Source: Xestospongia muta (lineage: Eukaryota > Porifera > Demospongiae > Haplosclerida > Petrosiidae). From it: 64,000 nucleotides of DNA. The stretch lies in the NCBI GenBank assembly GCA_963693285.1, contig OY848926.1, positions 1,307,001 through 1,371,000 of the forward strand, in the 5' to 3' direction. The position numbers and the translations under genes were made by a program. How positions within the stretch are numbered: position 1 is the stretch's first letter; each line of letters begins with the position of its first letter. The notes below the pieces were generated by a model, which was not told the origin of the DNA, did not search any database, and worked only from the letters and a program-made list of their open reading frames with translations. Of the stretch, positions 1 to 12,298 are shown piece by piece.

Positions 1-2889
1 AGGAAATTGTCTCTCCCTTGTCCTACCAGGGTGGGGTCTCGTACTAGACAAGCCAGACACCAGTTACCTAACTACCCCAGAGAAGACCAGTGGAGACAGT
101 AAATCCGTATCTCCTGGAGTACAAAAAGAGGACATTAGTATTTTGACACAACTAATGAACACAAAAAGTGAGTACCTATCACATAACTGTCCAATTACTT
201 ATCAGTTCAATCTTTAGCATAATATCAATTACCTCCTAATCTTACATCTGTATTATATTACAGCTGGTCCCAGTCCAAGGATTGACCCGTCGCTTGAGGG
301 TAGTAGAGTAGAGAGAGCACATACTATAGCCATTACTGACGGTATCAATGAAACTGACAGTAAAGAGGAAGAAGAAGCTGATGATGAAAATGAAGAGAAA
401 GAAATGGAGGGAGATGAACATCCGGAGTTATTGTATCATGTTCGATGGCAGTTATCCCGATCATTGACTACACAACATTTACTTACTGTAGTGTCTATTA
501 CTAACACATTAATGAATCAAAGTGGAGGAGCTCATGCACTTGCTGCTAGTTCAGGTAGAGAGAAAGAGAGATGAACAGACAAGCACTGCTAACAAACTAT
601 AAACACTAACCCATTTCTTTGTCAATTTCTCTCTCTAGGAGTACGTCGTGTTAAAAATAGTGAGAGTACTGAGTCTGAGGGGTCATCAGATGAAGAGGAG
701 CAAACTTTACGTGACAATATCATACGAGCTACATGGTCTCGTGTAGCAGCATTACATTGTGTTATGTTACCAGAGAGAATGGCCGGATACTTTAGACCTC
801 CTCATTTACCAGTGTTAGCTGCTAGATTTATGGATCCTAGTCAAGCTGTGAGGGATAAATGGATGAATGGAATGTAGATGGATGGATAGATGGATAATCA
901 TATGGACAGATAATTTGATAGTCATTATTGATCATTTATTTTCAGATTCGTGAAGCAGCTCAAGCTTTATTACAAGCAGAATTACGTCGAGTGGGAGTGA
1001 GTGGGCGGAGACAACTTGTTAAGATATGGGCTGGTAAACTCCAGTCCCCAAGTAGCTTTGTACGACCTATGTTTGACTCTCGTAGTAAATCTCATGTAAG
1101 TACCATATAAGAACCATATAGTCTATGAAGTCACATGATGGTCATATGATATCTCCTTTTATTGTGTAGGATGATACAGACTTCTCTGATATTAGTGGTC
1201 ATGCTACACCCACTCAGCAACAACAAATGACAGCTCTTGTTATTTTAGGTATGATAGGAGCTGAGTTTAATTCTGAATCTAAAAATATAACTCCTCAAAT
1301 AACAAAGAAAAGCTCAAAGAGAAAAGTAGAATCAATGCCTCCTGGTAAGTGTGATGTTGGTAGGTCACTATGGTAAGTACATGTACTGATGTTTACTATA
1401 CAGTCTAGAGCTTACTAATGGTAGCTATTTTAGGTCACCGTGGTAAGTGTTGATGTTCACTAGTCTAGAGCTTAACTAATAGTAGCTATCCTAGGTCAAT
1501 GTGGTATCTATTGATAAACATCCATCCTTTCTTAGGTGATGCAACACTAGAACAATTTGAAATCCTTGATCCCTCAATTGCTCGTCAAACAGCCAAGACA
1601 TTACAAGCTGTATTACTGGAAAAACCAGAAAATAAATCATCTTTATATTCATCACTTCGTTGCTCTGCAGCTGAACTGATGGGACGTGGGTTTCACCTCT
1701 GGGAGAACTATGTAGATGTGCCAGCTATCATTATGGGACTCCTTGATCTAGCTATTCATCCTTGTCCCACTCCAAGTAGTACCGACGAGAAAATGACCAA
1801 AAAAGTTCGTGCTGCTAAGTTTTTAACAGAGATATCTCGTCGTGCCCTTAACTTGATGGTATTAGTACGACCAGTAACAGTTGTTAATGCTTTAGCTAAA
1901 GAAGTCTCATTGTTCTTAGGATCTCAACATGGAGCACCTTTCCCTCATTCCTCACTACCTCCAATACAAGTAAGTACATTGTAATAGATGCTTTACTTTG
2001 ATGTAGTCTTTTGGTAGGTGGGGCAGTCTCCACCCCCTAATACTGCAGGTATAGTGAGTCCAGCTAATACTCTATTACCAGCTGCTAAAGAGGACATATT
2101 AGTATTAATACGTACTATATTAGATAAGTGTTCATCACTTGTCTCATTACAACTACTAGATGTAAGGGAGATTGTCATATCAATTGATATTATATATTAT
2201 ATGTTAGATTGTTGATATTGTCTTGTTTTGTTTGGATCAAGAAGAATTGAAAAGAAGAAATTTTAATGAATTATTTCCATCTTTAACTAAGTAAGTACAT
2301 GTATAATTGTACATGTAGTTGAACTGTATTACCATAATATAGTACATGTACATGTAGTTTAACTGTATTACCGTAGTATAATACATGTATATATTGTGGA
2401 TGTCCCATCTTCATCCTACATAGATTACCAAATGTTAGTTATTCTCTAAAAACTCGGAGATTAGCTGTAGGAGCACGCTCTGGACAAGTGGGTGTGTATG
2501 ATCTCAAACAACGTAAAACTCAAATGGTTAATGCCCACACTCATCAAGTGACTGTTCTATGCTTCTCAGAAGATGGCAAGTTCTTAGCAACTTATTCCTA
2601 TGGAGACTCAATGCTACATGTTTGGCATGTAAGGAAATATGAAAATATGTAACTTGACTGTCATCTCTCACCCTCTCACTTACTCTCTCTCTCACACACA
2701 TACACACAGATTGGTTCATCTCTACTAGGTGGTATAATTACCTCTACTCCTAAGTGTATTCATAGTTGGCCAGCTATCTCTAGCTCCTCCCCCTCAACCT
2801 ATTCAAGTTATGTCAGATTAGAGTGGGCTAGTAATAAGATCATTGTATTATATATGCCTGGAGGAATTGAATATCGATACTCAATGTAG
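1..2889 (+). CDS. WDR7: WDR7 (Rabconnectin-3 beta) copy 1, 3' part
   Basis: Partial gene entering from the left edge. WDR7 is a cytosolic WD-repeat/alpha-solenoid partner of DMXL proteins that supports V-ATPase assembly and endomembrane acidification (family knowledge). Exons: 1-167, 264-554, 639-847, 946-1095, 1170-1344, 9-base micro-exons (1364-1372, 1434-1442, 1495-1503), 1536-1969, 2018-2161, 2208-2290, 2424-2628, 2710-2889 (stop TAG 2887). The 2208 exon reads VDIVLFCLDQEELKRR and the 2424 exon is the C-terminal WD block (RRLAVGARSGQVGVYDL, then HQVTVLCFSEDGKFLATYS). All junctions are GT..AG and the frame stays open, except that micro-exon 1495-1503 has a lost donor (GTATCT) and is probably skipped. 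It is the only copy without a visible inactivating lesion, so it may be the functional gene; its 5' half is outside the window. Confidence 0.85.
1345..1535 (+). repeat. Tandem micro-exon units in WDR7 copy 1
   Basis: Between two ordinary exons lie three similar units, each made of an acceptor (TAG), a 9-base body (GTCACTATG, GTCACCGTG, GTCAATGTG) and then a donor-like GTAAGT. The third donor is GTATCT. The bodies are phase 1 at both ends, so each would add three codons of Gly-x-x type. The first unit has only 19 bases of intron before it, which is probably too short to splice. Confidence 0.6.
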
Positions 2890-3912
2890 GACATAACACT
2901 ATAGTAACTATTGTATTAATATTAGAGTTTGTTAAACTAAATATTGTATTACTAATAGTGATGATTTGTTTTGCTTTGCTAATATTTATGCAGTAATTTT
3001 TATTTTCAATAATAAGTTACTTATCAGTTGTAAAGAGAAAGATATGACTGTGCAATATTTAGATCATTCAAAAGATACAAATATTTATATCCTATAATAC
3101 AACTATGACCTCAGCATTATTCAATTAGATATCACTGTGTATTAATATTGTTTCTATGCCATTAGTCCTAAACCATAAGACTGTTATTTTTACATGCTGG
3201 TTTAAAAACAAATAAGTGTGTCTATCATATAACATAAATCATATATTAATAGAGTAATATCAACTGTATCAACTTTGTAACACCCACTAATTAATGGCTG
3301 AAAACATAAATTAACATAATTATACAAGTGTAACAAATAGTTTTTACACAGATCTACTAACGACTAATACACAATTAGTGTACAGTGAGTCGTGAGCTTT
3401 TTGTTGACATTATTGTGGATATTGAGCTATCTTATAATGGAGGAATTGAATATCCATACTCAATGTAGAATATAATATAATAGTAACAATTGAGTCAACA
3501 TGATTTTATAACAGTTTTGATTTTGCTAAAATTTGTGTAGTAACGTTTTGTTCACAATAATAATTGATACATATCAATTGTAAAGAAATATATGTAATAT
3601 TTAGATGACTCAAAAGATACAATTATTTATATTCTATAATACAATTATGACCTTGCAATTATTCAACAAGATGTTACTGTATGTTAATATTGCTTCTATC
3701 CCCCAGTAGTTCTAATTATTTGTGTCTGTTATTTTTAATTGCTACTTTGAAAGTAAACAAGTGTGTCCAGTATATAATATAAATCATATATTAGTGGATA
3801 AATCAATTACATCAACTTTGCAACACCCACTGACTAATGGACATAAATTAGCTAGCATAAAGTGTAATAAAGTTGGAGACTACATCATACTAAATTTAGT
3901 GTGTGTCCAGTG
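2890..3912 (+). promoter_or_regulatory. WDR7 3' flank serving as receptor upstream region
   Basis: No gene is seen. The stretch holds two tandem versions of a flank found before several class A receptors: a block from the WDR7 stop to about 3400, and a second from about 3470 to 3912. Each contains the sequence (G)TAACACCCACTAA or GCAACACCCACTGAC followed by an AT-rich stretch; the ATG of IgR1 follows about 90 bases after the second. At 3390-3468 a receptor signal-peptide exon (ATTGTGGATATTGAGCTATC) runs directly into the last codons of the WDR7 final exon (GAATTGAATATCCATACTC, then TAG). That is a dead chimera of the two gene families. Confidence 0.55.
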
Positions 3913-5284
3913 ATGATCATGAGTTTGTTTTTGACATTGTTGTGTGTATTGAGCTATTTTTTATTGGCTGAAAGTAAGATTTAAAAGTAAGATTTTGTTA
4001 ATTCCATTATTTATATATATATTAGGTTGTCCAGGAAACTATCAATATGATAGACAACCACCAACTAACTTTACTCATTGTAATCCAGTGAGGACTATCC
4101 TTTCACTAGAATGTACAGTACTAGTACCTAGAGATAGTACTACTGTCACTGTAGACTGGTACTGGAGTAAGAATATCAGTGAGTGTGGGAGGAATATTAC
4201 TGTAGAACAAGAAAGATTTATAATAAGCACTACAAGAGGATATGCACCACAATTTAATGCAGATCGTATCAATGCAGATCTAACTATAGAGTATCCTCAG
4301 ACAGACACTGGTTATTACTGGTGTCAAGTTAATGATCCCTCTTATAATGGAGTATTTATATCTAGTAATAAAGCACCAGTGTTTGATACTGGAACTGTGA
4401 CTACCTGCAGTGAAAGACAATTTGTGAGCACGACAACTTGTGCAATTGCATCAAATATCAACACTCCAAGTTTTCTCATGTGCCTTATATCAATTCAAAC
4501 AGTCTCTCCTACTGTGTAAAATAATATGTTAACAAATAGATATAGTGAAACAGCTATGTCTATAAGTGACATAAAAAGTACGTCAAGTACTGTGACCATT
4601 ACAGTAACTGTTACATCTGGAACTACATCAAGGAAGAGTTTAAAAACTGTGATAGATCTTAAATTAACTCAAACAGATCATTTGTTCTATAGTACAAGTA
4701 CTGAAATGTATACAACTACATCATTAATGATAAGCAGTAATTCAGTAAAACATACAAGTGAGATTTTCTCAAGTCAAGAGAACAGTACAACCACAGAACA
4801 CTCATTGCAACTGCCTGTATATCTGTCTAGCTCCTGTGCGATACATATATATACTAACTGTAGCAATTACAGTAACGATAACAATAATATAGAACTAATA
4901 TCAGGTTTGGTTGTACTCAGTGTATTAATGTTTGGTTTAGGAGGTGTACTAAGTGGACTACTGACTGTACTGTGGAATAAGAAGAGGAAAAGAAAAGGTA
5001 GATTAAAAGTGATAATTTATTATTATTTAATTTGTGATAAATTAATAGATACAGGGATCCGGAGTCCCATCAGTAAGGAAATGAGGTCAGTAGAATAGAC
5101 TAATGATTACTATTATTAATAATTCAATGGTCTTTTGTTTTATAGCAAAAACACACACACTCAACAAGATGTATTTATAACTGAAGACAATACAGCTTAT
5201 GGTCTGACTATGTTCTCTCAAGATACCTCAGTTACTGATTCTCCTTCTGACTACTTACATGTTTATGACATACCACAACAGTGA
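3913..5284 (+). pseudogene. IgR1: class A Ig receptor with one in-frame stop
   Basis: Exons: 3913-3973 (signal peptide, starts MIMSLFLTLLCVLSYF), 4026-4997 (Ig, stalk, helix), 5049-5085, 5146-5284; joined length is a multiple of three. The V-type Ig domain shows the B-strand Cys, VDWYW, and DTGYYWCQV. A TAA at 4517-4519 replaces the Tyr codon seen in the homologous position of paralogs (TVSPTMYNN in IgR6), just after the Ig domain. The rest (Ser/Thr stalk, class A helix MFGLGGVLSGLLTVLW, tail with NTAYGLTMF and SDYLHVYDIPQQ) is open. Either this is a young pseudogene or it makes a soluble Ig domain of about 180 residues. It pairs with IgR3. An AATAAA signal lies near 5350. Confidence 0.75.
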
Positions 5285-5605
5285 TAGCTTATGGCCTATG
5301 TATAATCAATATGCTATAATTATTTGTTTAGTGTAATGTCATGTTCAAATAAATAACTAAGCTAATGACTTGTTAGAGTATTGCTCTACTTGTAAGTGAA
5401 AACATTGATAATGATTTGAAGTATACATTTACGGGAATCTATAACATCAATCAAACCATTAAATAATGTGTTGTTTTATGCTAACTGTGATGTTGTAACT
5501 TCTTAGAGTGAAACATAAACCAATGTGTAGGTGTATGTGACAAATGTAGTGGGTACACTAGTCTGTTCCAGAGCAAAACAACAAAATTTATTGTTCAGTG
5601 TAATT

Positions 5606-6520
5606 ATGAGCTTGTTGTTGACATTACTGTGGCTACTGAACTACAGTATCTTATAGTGGTTGAAGGTAAAATTAGTAAGATATTGTTAATTGTTATTATT
5701 AATCATTATGGTTGTTCAAAAAACTATCAATATAAGAAACAACAACCAACTAATAGAGATAGAGATATCAGTAAGACTCCAATACCATCAGGTCAGATTA
5801 TATTACAATAATTTATACTCTACTTTAATGACACCATCGATATCATTAAACAAAGGAATGGAGTTAACAGATAGCATTATTACCAGTATTGTCCCTATTC
5901 CTGTGTACAATTATATTTTCTATATTATATTTTTTATCATTTATCACTGTAAAACAAACTTTGGTGATCTTAAGGTTAGGGCAATGATGACTCATTTAAT
6001 TCATTTGTCTCCACAGTCACAAACAATATGATAAAATTTATTCTCAACCTAAAAAGGATGTATCTGATCTCGATGAAAAAGAATATAAAACAGAATATGA
6101 CAGTACCAAAGATCCATCAACTATCACCAAATAACTACCACTTTCCTGTACTACTCCTTTATCCTTCATATAACTACTTCAAAAGAAGAAACACAAGTCA
6201 CTAAGTCATAAAGTTAGACTAGGATAATAGTGGTAACATCTTAATGTTACCTTCTCTTCCTTCTTTTAGTACACAGAAAGATCTTGTAGATTGTAGTAGT
6301 ACAGAGGACACTCCTCTATTATTAACAATAGGACCTGTTATATTTATATAGTGCTGTATTGAGGAAGAATGGTCATAGTTGGCCAGTAATCTTTGTAATC
6401 TTTAGCTCCTCCCCCTCAACCATTCAAACCAGAAATAAGATCAAACATTACAGTTACACTGAGTATTGTATTGATGATTTGTTTTGCTTTGCTAATATTT
6501 TTACAGTAATTTTTTTGTTT
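5606..6520 (+). pseudogene. Class B receptor remnant with WDR7-derived end
   Basis: A signal-peptide exon starting at ATG 5606 reaches TAG after 16 codons. A scrap of the Ig exon (NYQYKKQQPTN) follows at about 5715, then a stalk/helix remnant (5830-5940) and tail-exon remnants (about 6016-6360) with stops. From about 6367 the sequence switches to the last exon and 3' flank of WDR7 (TAGTTGGCCAG, then CTCCTCCCCCTCAACC). The same arrangement recurs at 31260-32520, so it was copied after it was already broken. Confidence 0.7.
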
Positions 6521-6873
6521 GCAATAATAATTTAACTATCAATTGTAAAGAATGTTATCATTGTGCAATATTTAGATCATTCAAATAATACAATTACATA
6601 CGATACAACTATTACTTTGCTATTCAACAACATGTCACCCATACATTAACATTGTCTTTATGCCAGTAATTCTAATTATTTGAGTCTGTTATTTTTTAAT
6701 TGCTACTTTGAAAGTAAACAAGTGTGTCCAGTATATAATGTAAATCATATATTAGTGGATAAATCAATTACATCAACTTTGCAACACCCACTGACTAATG
6801 GACATAAACTAGCTAGCATAAAGTGTAATAAAGTTGGAGACTACATCATATAAAATTTAGTGTGTATCCAGTG

Positions 6874-8981
6874 ATGATCATGAGCTTGTTATTGACATTG
6901 TTGTGTGTATTGAGCTATTTTTTATTGGGTAAAAGTAAGATTTAAAAGTAAGATTTTATTAATTCCATTATTTATATTTTAAGGTTGTCCAGGAAACTAT
7001 CAATATACTAGACAACCACCAACTAACTTTACTCATTGTAATCCAGTGAAAACTAGTCTTTACCTAATATGTATAGTACTAGTACCTAGTGATAGTACTA
7101 CTGTCACTATAGACTGGCACTGGAGTAAGAATATAAATGAGTGTGGGAGGAATATTACTGTAGAACAAGGAAGATTTATATTAAGCACTACAAGAGGATA
7201 TGCAGGAGAATTTAATGCAGATCGTATCAATTCAGATCTAACTATAGAGTATCCTCAGACAGACACTGGTTATTACTGGTGTCAAGTTAATGATCCCTCT
7301 TATAATGGAGTATTTATATCTAGTAATAAAGCACCAGTGTTTGATACTGGAACTGTGACTACCTGCAGTGAAAGACAATTTGTGAGCATGACAACTTGTG
7401 CAATTACATCAAATATCAACACTCCAAGTTTTCTCATGTGTCTTATATCAACTCAAACAGTCTCTCCTAGTATGTTAACAAGTAGATATAGTGAAACAGC
7501 TATGTCTATAAGTGACATAAAAAGTATGTCAAGTACTGTGACCATTACAGTAACTGTTACATCTGGAACTACATCAAGGAAGAGTTTCAAAACTGTGATA
7601 GATCTTAAATTAACTCAAACAGATCATTTGTTCTATAGTACAAGTACTGAAATGTATACAACTACATCATTAATAATAACAAGGGTTATTTCAACAATTA
7701 ATTCAACCAATGATATGAAGACTGTAGCAGATAATAGTATAAGTCAGAAAAGTGGTACATTTACAAATCATGATAGTACAAGTACTAATTCTTACAATCC
7801 ATCATTGTTATCATTAAACACAGGAATGCAGTTAACAAATACTGCTAATAACAGTATTGTCTCTACTCCTGTACACATTGACACTACAATTCCCTTTACT
7901 ACTAACAACACTACACTAATAATATCTATATCATTAGTAATACTACTGATTATAAGTATGTTATCATGTAGTGTCATAGTAGTAATTGTTATCATTAAAA
8001 GAAGGAAAACATACAAAACCAACAATGGTAAGTAACATTATTAGAGCACTTTACTATTATAAACTATCTTGTTATTTTTGCTGTAATAGATACAATACAA
8101 AGTGAATTAAAACTAAAACAGACTTTGGTGATTTTAAGGTTAGGACAGTAATGACTCACTTAATACATCTGCTTTTCATAGTCAAAAACAATATGATGAC
8201 ATTTATTATCAATTTAAAAAAGATGAGTCTGATCTCAATGAAAAGGAAAACAAAACAGGATATGACAGTGTCAAAGATTCATTAACTACTAAACAACCAC
8301 CACCTCCTTGTCCTGTTCCTTATTCTTCTCATATCACTACTTCAAAAGAAGAGACACAAGTCACAAAAGTTAACAAAATTAAAGAAACAAACACACATAA
8401 AACTAACAATAGTAAGTGACTATAACAAACTACTTTAGTTACATCAACTATCATGTTGTGTTTGTTGTAATAGATACATTTATGCAGACACTTTTATCAC
8501 CAGATGAAAGGTAAAAGGATGACATGACTTACATATATGTACTTATCTCCTATTTAGTATTCCACAATATGATGACATTGTTACATCAATGAGAAAGGAT
8601 GATCCTAATGTTTATGAAAAGGATGATGAACTAAAATATGATGACATTAAAAGTCCATCAACTACTAAACAACTACCACCTCCTTGTCCTACTCCTTACT
8701 CTTCTCATATAACTACTACAAAAGAAGAGATACCAGTCACAAAAGTCAACAAAGTTATAAGTTATACAGACTTAGAGTGGGATGATAGTGGTAGCAAGTT
8801 AAAGTTTACACCCTCTTCTCCTCTTCCTCTTAGTTCAGATCCTGTAGTCTGTAGTAATACAGAGGACACTCCTCCATTATCAACAATACAACCTGTTATA
8901 TACAGTGCTATAGTGAGGAAGAATGATGCTAAAGTGACTGTAAAGATATCAACATTTGTTGATAATATAGATACTTTGTAA
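6874..8981 (+). CDS. IgR3: class B Ig receptor, ITIM tail, intact
   Basis: Predicted type I membrane receptor of 614 residues. Exons 6874-6934, 6984-8027, 8090-8138, 8182-8411, 8474-8510, 8558-8981 close in frame. Order: signal peptide (about 1-20), one V-type Ig domain (B-strand Cys, DWHW, DTGYYWCQV), Ser/Thr stalk with STSTEMYTTTS units, class B helix (LVILLIISMLSCSVIVVIVI), KRRKTYKT stop-transfer, then a long tail. Tail motifs: QYDDIYY, GYDSV (the ITSM Thr-Glu is changed to Thr-Gly), LKYDDI, ISYTDL and VIYSAI; the last three fit the ITIM pattern. A PPPCPTP stretch may bind SH3 domains. Inhibitory signalling through SH2 phosphatases is inferred from motifs only. The Ig domain resembles the upstream neighbour IgR1. 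Confidence 0.82.
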
Positions 8982-9201
8982 CTTGTATTTATATAGTATA
9001 CTTTATCCTTCAAAATGTTTATTTACTTTAATTTTTTGTCATGCAGTGATGTGGGTGTGTCTATTGTCATTTCAAGTAATACTGACATTTTCATTTTAAT
9101 ATTTGCTTTAACAAAAATATAATATGACTAATGTTGATAGTTGACCTTCAAATAGGATGTAATAGACTACACTGCAGTATTATAATATTATAAAAATAAT
9201 A

Positions 9202-9474
9202 ATGATAAAATATACAATAATTCATCCAAGTGTTCAGTTACATCATATGTTAGAGTGGGATTATAACAGTAACATGTTAAAGTTTACTACACCCTCTGCT
9301 CTTCCTCCTCCTTTTAGTAGACAGACAGATCCTGTAGTCTGTAGTAATCCAGAGGACACTCCTCCATTATCAACAATAGAACCTGTTATATACAATGGTG
9401 TAGTGAAGAAGACTGATACTAAAATGACTGTAAAGATATCAACATTTGTAAACAAAGAAGACTTAACAATTTAA
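9202..9474 (+). other. Orphan ITIM tail exon downstream of IgR3
   Basis: An open stretch homologous to the last tail exon of class B receptors: MLEWDYNSNMLKFTTPS, then PEDTPPLSTIEPVIYNGVV and a KISTFVNKEDLTI end. It has no Ig, stalk or helix of its own. The VIYNGV motif keeps the ITIM pattern. TGTTCAG near 9232 and TTAG near 9250 could act as acceptors, making it an alternative last exon of IgR3, or it is a relic. An AATAAA follows at about 9493. The same exon follows IgR6 at 21223. Confidence 0.5.
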
Positions 9475-9661
9475 ACACATTGTATATGATTCAATAAAGC
9501 TACACCTTACTTTATAATGTCAGAAAGTTTGTACCTAATTAGATAGTTAATCCTATTGTTATTATAAGTTAATAATGCTATTGCTATCAATTGACATAAT
9601 GTTAGCTTATTAACATTTGTGAATAATTTACTACAACACCCACACGATACACTGTACTATA

Positions 9662-9915
9662 ATGGAGGTAATACAACTTGTTGTTCTTTCCTTTCAACTG
9701 TTTCTGTCTGAGCTAAGAAATGACATATAGTATTATGTGGTCTATGACTAGTACTAATGTGTTAATAAACTGACAGATTGTCCAAGAAATTATCAATATG
9801 AGAGACAACCACCGACTATCTTCAATCATTGTAATTCAGTGAGGAATATCCTTCTACTAGCATGTTCAGTACTAGTACCTAGTGATAGTACTACTGTCAC
9901 TATAGACTGGTACTT
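9662..9915 (+). pseudogene. Receptor 5' remnant cut by WDR7 junction
   Basis: A signal-peptide exon of the MEVRQ type (ATGGAGGTAATACAAC) with a shifted frame is followed at about 9778 by the start of an Ig exon (CPRNYQYERQPPTIFNHCNS). The Ig exon stops abruptly in the C strand after the DWY codons at about 9914, where WDR7 intron sequence begins. This is a duplication breakpoint. No stalk, helix or tail belongs to it. Confidence 0.65.
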
Positions 9916-12157
9916 CTTAGTGTGTGTCCAACATAACTCTGTATTGCTCTCTCTTTAGCTGATATGTGTCCTTAAATCTTCACATAATCCTAACTGGATT
10001 GCTCAAATTTGTTTTATACCTGATATTGATAAGAAAGGTGAGACTTACATTGTAATACATTCATTAAATACATTAAATTATTGCTCTTTCTTTCTCTTCA
10101 GATGCTCTGGCTGTTGTCACAGTTGATGGTATTCTTAAGCTATGACTTCTTCATAACAGTGCAGAAATGAAAGAAATGAGTGATGTGTTTGAGGAGAAGT
10201 CTAAAGCTCTTGGTATATCACAACCTCTAGCATTAGCATCACATTCTGTACCTACAAGTTGTGTAGCATTAGTGGTTTGTAAAGACTCATGGCAGGTAAT
10301 TGAATAGAAAACATAGTGATTGTTTAGCAATTAATTCATATCTGTATAGATAATACTACCATTGCATAATATAAACTTATACAGTTCATAATAATAGTAG
10401 CGATGTATTAGGAAAAGTTAATGTTATTTATTCACTCTACATTAGTATACTGTATATGTATTTTAAAATCTTTCTCTGTTAATCTTTAGTAAAGATATAA
10501 TGTATGTAGTAATGTTACTTACGATTTAAACAGTATTATTGATGTAGTGTTTTTTATAATAGTTATATGATGCTAGTGAAGGGAGAATGAAACAGCTGAT
10601 GATAAGAGCATGTGAGGAGAATGTAGGGTCATGGATGAATGGTAACTTTCTCAGTTATCATATGTTAATAACATGGTCAGAGAGTGGATATGCTTTCTTA
10701 TATCAACTGGACTCACAGTTAGTTAGTTAATGGATGGAGAGATGACTTGATAATTGGGCCAAGGATTAGAAATGATTTTTATCTATTTATTCTAGTATTT
10801 TACCTGGTCTTTGTGATACAGTTGATTCTAGAAAGAGTAAGATACATTATTATAATTGTAACATTATAATTACTCACTTTATTAGATATGTCAACAGCTG
10901 GTTGTACTTTATTGCTTGTATTTTCACCGACATCACCAACCTGTGGAGTAACCACACCTCTTACCCACTCATATGCTACTTTTCTTAGCCAAAGATGGCA
11001 TATTTTAGGAGACAGTTGTGGACGGTAAGAAAGAAAAGATCATTACTACATTAACACTGACAGACTGATGTTCACATTTTATCTCATTATAGGCTACAGG
11101 TTTGGCACATAGACACTTTGTTACGTAGTCTCTCAAGTCCTGCTGACACAAACTCCGTGCCAACATTTAGTTGTCATTTTTCTGGTGAATTAGGAGATTC
11201 TTGGAAATCTCCAGCTCTTCCCTGTTCACTGACGGATGCACTGGTCAGTAATAATAATTAACCCTTTATTAAATAGATTGTATGAATTTATTGTAGTATT
11301 CTGAAGATTCACGTCAATGTCCTCAGATTACATGTTCACTTTTTTTGACCAAATTTGGTCGTCTTATTTGTGGACAATCTAATGGAGAAATTGTTGTTAT
11401 CTCAGCCACTGAAGCTGCTACTAAACTGTTACTACAGAGAAGAAAGTTTTCTAGAGGTGTCCAGTGTGTTTGTTAGAAGTACCATCATTCTTTCTCTCTC
11501 TCTCTCTAGCTTGGCCTAATCATTATTACCTTAGAGGTCACACAAGTAGTATCACTGCTCTGTTATATCCCAGCAATTATAGTCAGGCTTATGATAGTAA
11601 TTACTTGTTATCAGGAGGAGCAGATTTCTCTGTCAGACTATGGGACTTGTATAAAGGAAAAATTGTCCATACATTTGCTGTACATGGCGGAATAGTGACA
11701 AAAATTGTAACTTGTCCACCTGAAATTAATGTAAGTGATATCTTAATGTACATGTATTTATTAACACTTTCTTTCTCATCAGCCAAGACTCCAAACATGT
11801 GTTTGTTCAATGGCTGAAGACCATTCTGTTGCAATTCTCTCTACTTCTCAAACCAAATGTCTACTTCTTGCCTCATGTCATACGTCACCAGTTCTCTCTG
11901 TACATTGGCGTCTAGAGGAGGACTTCTTACTAGTAAATTGTGCAGATGGACGACTCTATGTGTGGCAGATTGAAACAGGTAAAGACACTATTTAATTTAT
12001 AATGTTATAATGTTATTATAGGGACACTTGATCGTTGCATAGAAGGTGAAACAGCTAAGATTATCCTTGATGATACAACTAAAAGTACGAAACCTCATTC
12101 ATCCACATCTTCAATATCTCCAGTACAGGTATGTACTACATTATACCAGTAGACTAG

Positions 12158-12298
12158 ACTACATTATACTAATATATTCCATTATACCACTATACTCTAT
12201 TATACCAGTAGACTACATTATACTAATATATTCCATTATACCACTATACTCTATTATACCAGTAGACTACATTATACTAATATATTCCATTATATCAT
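12158..12298 (+). repeat. 54-base tandem repeat in WDR7 copy 2 intron
   Basis: The intron after the exon ending 12128 carries about 2.6 copies of a 54-base unit beginning CTACATTATACTAATATATT. WDR7 copy 3 has about 1.6 to 1.9 copies at 24326-24430. Open reading through it is a by-product of the 54-base period (a multiple of three), not a gene. Confidence 0.75.

Noticed and set aside
866..905. GATGGATGGACAGATGGAT stretches in WDR7 introns (also 13003-13090, 14040-14095, 25130-25215)
   Set aside because: Simple GATG/GACA microsatellite-like sequence within introns, with no further structure.
1345..1535. Reading the Gly-x-x micro-exon units as a collagen-like domain of WDR7
   Set aside because: Only two to four triplets would result, and residues such as Cys and His are not typical; splicing is unproven.
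2293..2400. ACATGTAC-rich short repeats in WDR7 introns as a CRISPR-like or regulatory array
   Set aside because: Simple AT-rich palindromic repeat varying between copies; no spacers, no conserved unit, and an animal nuclear context.
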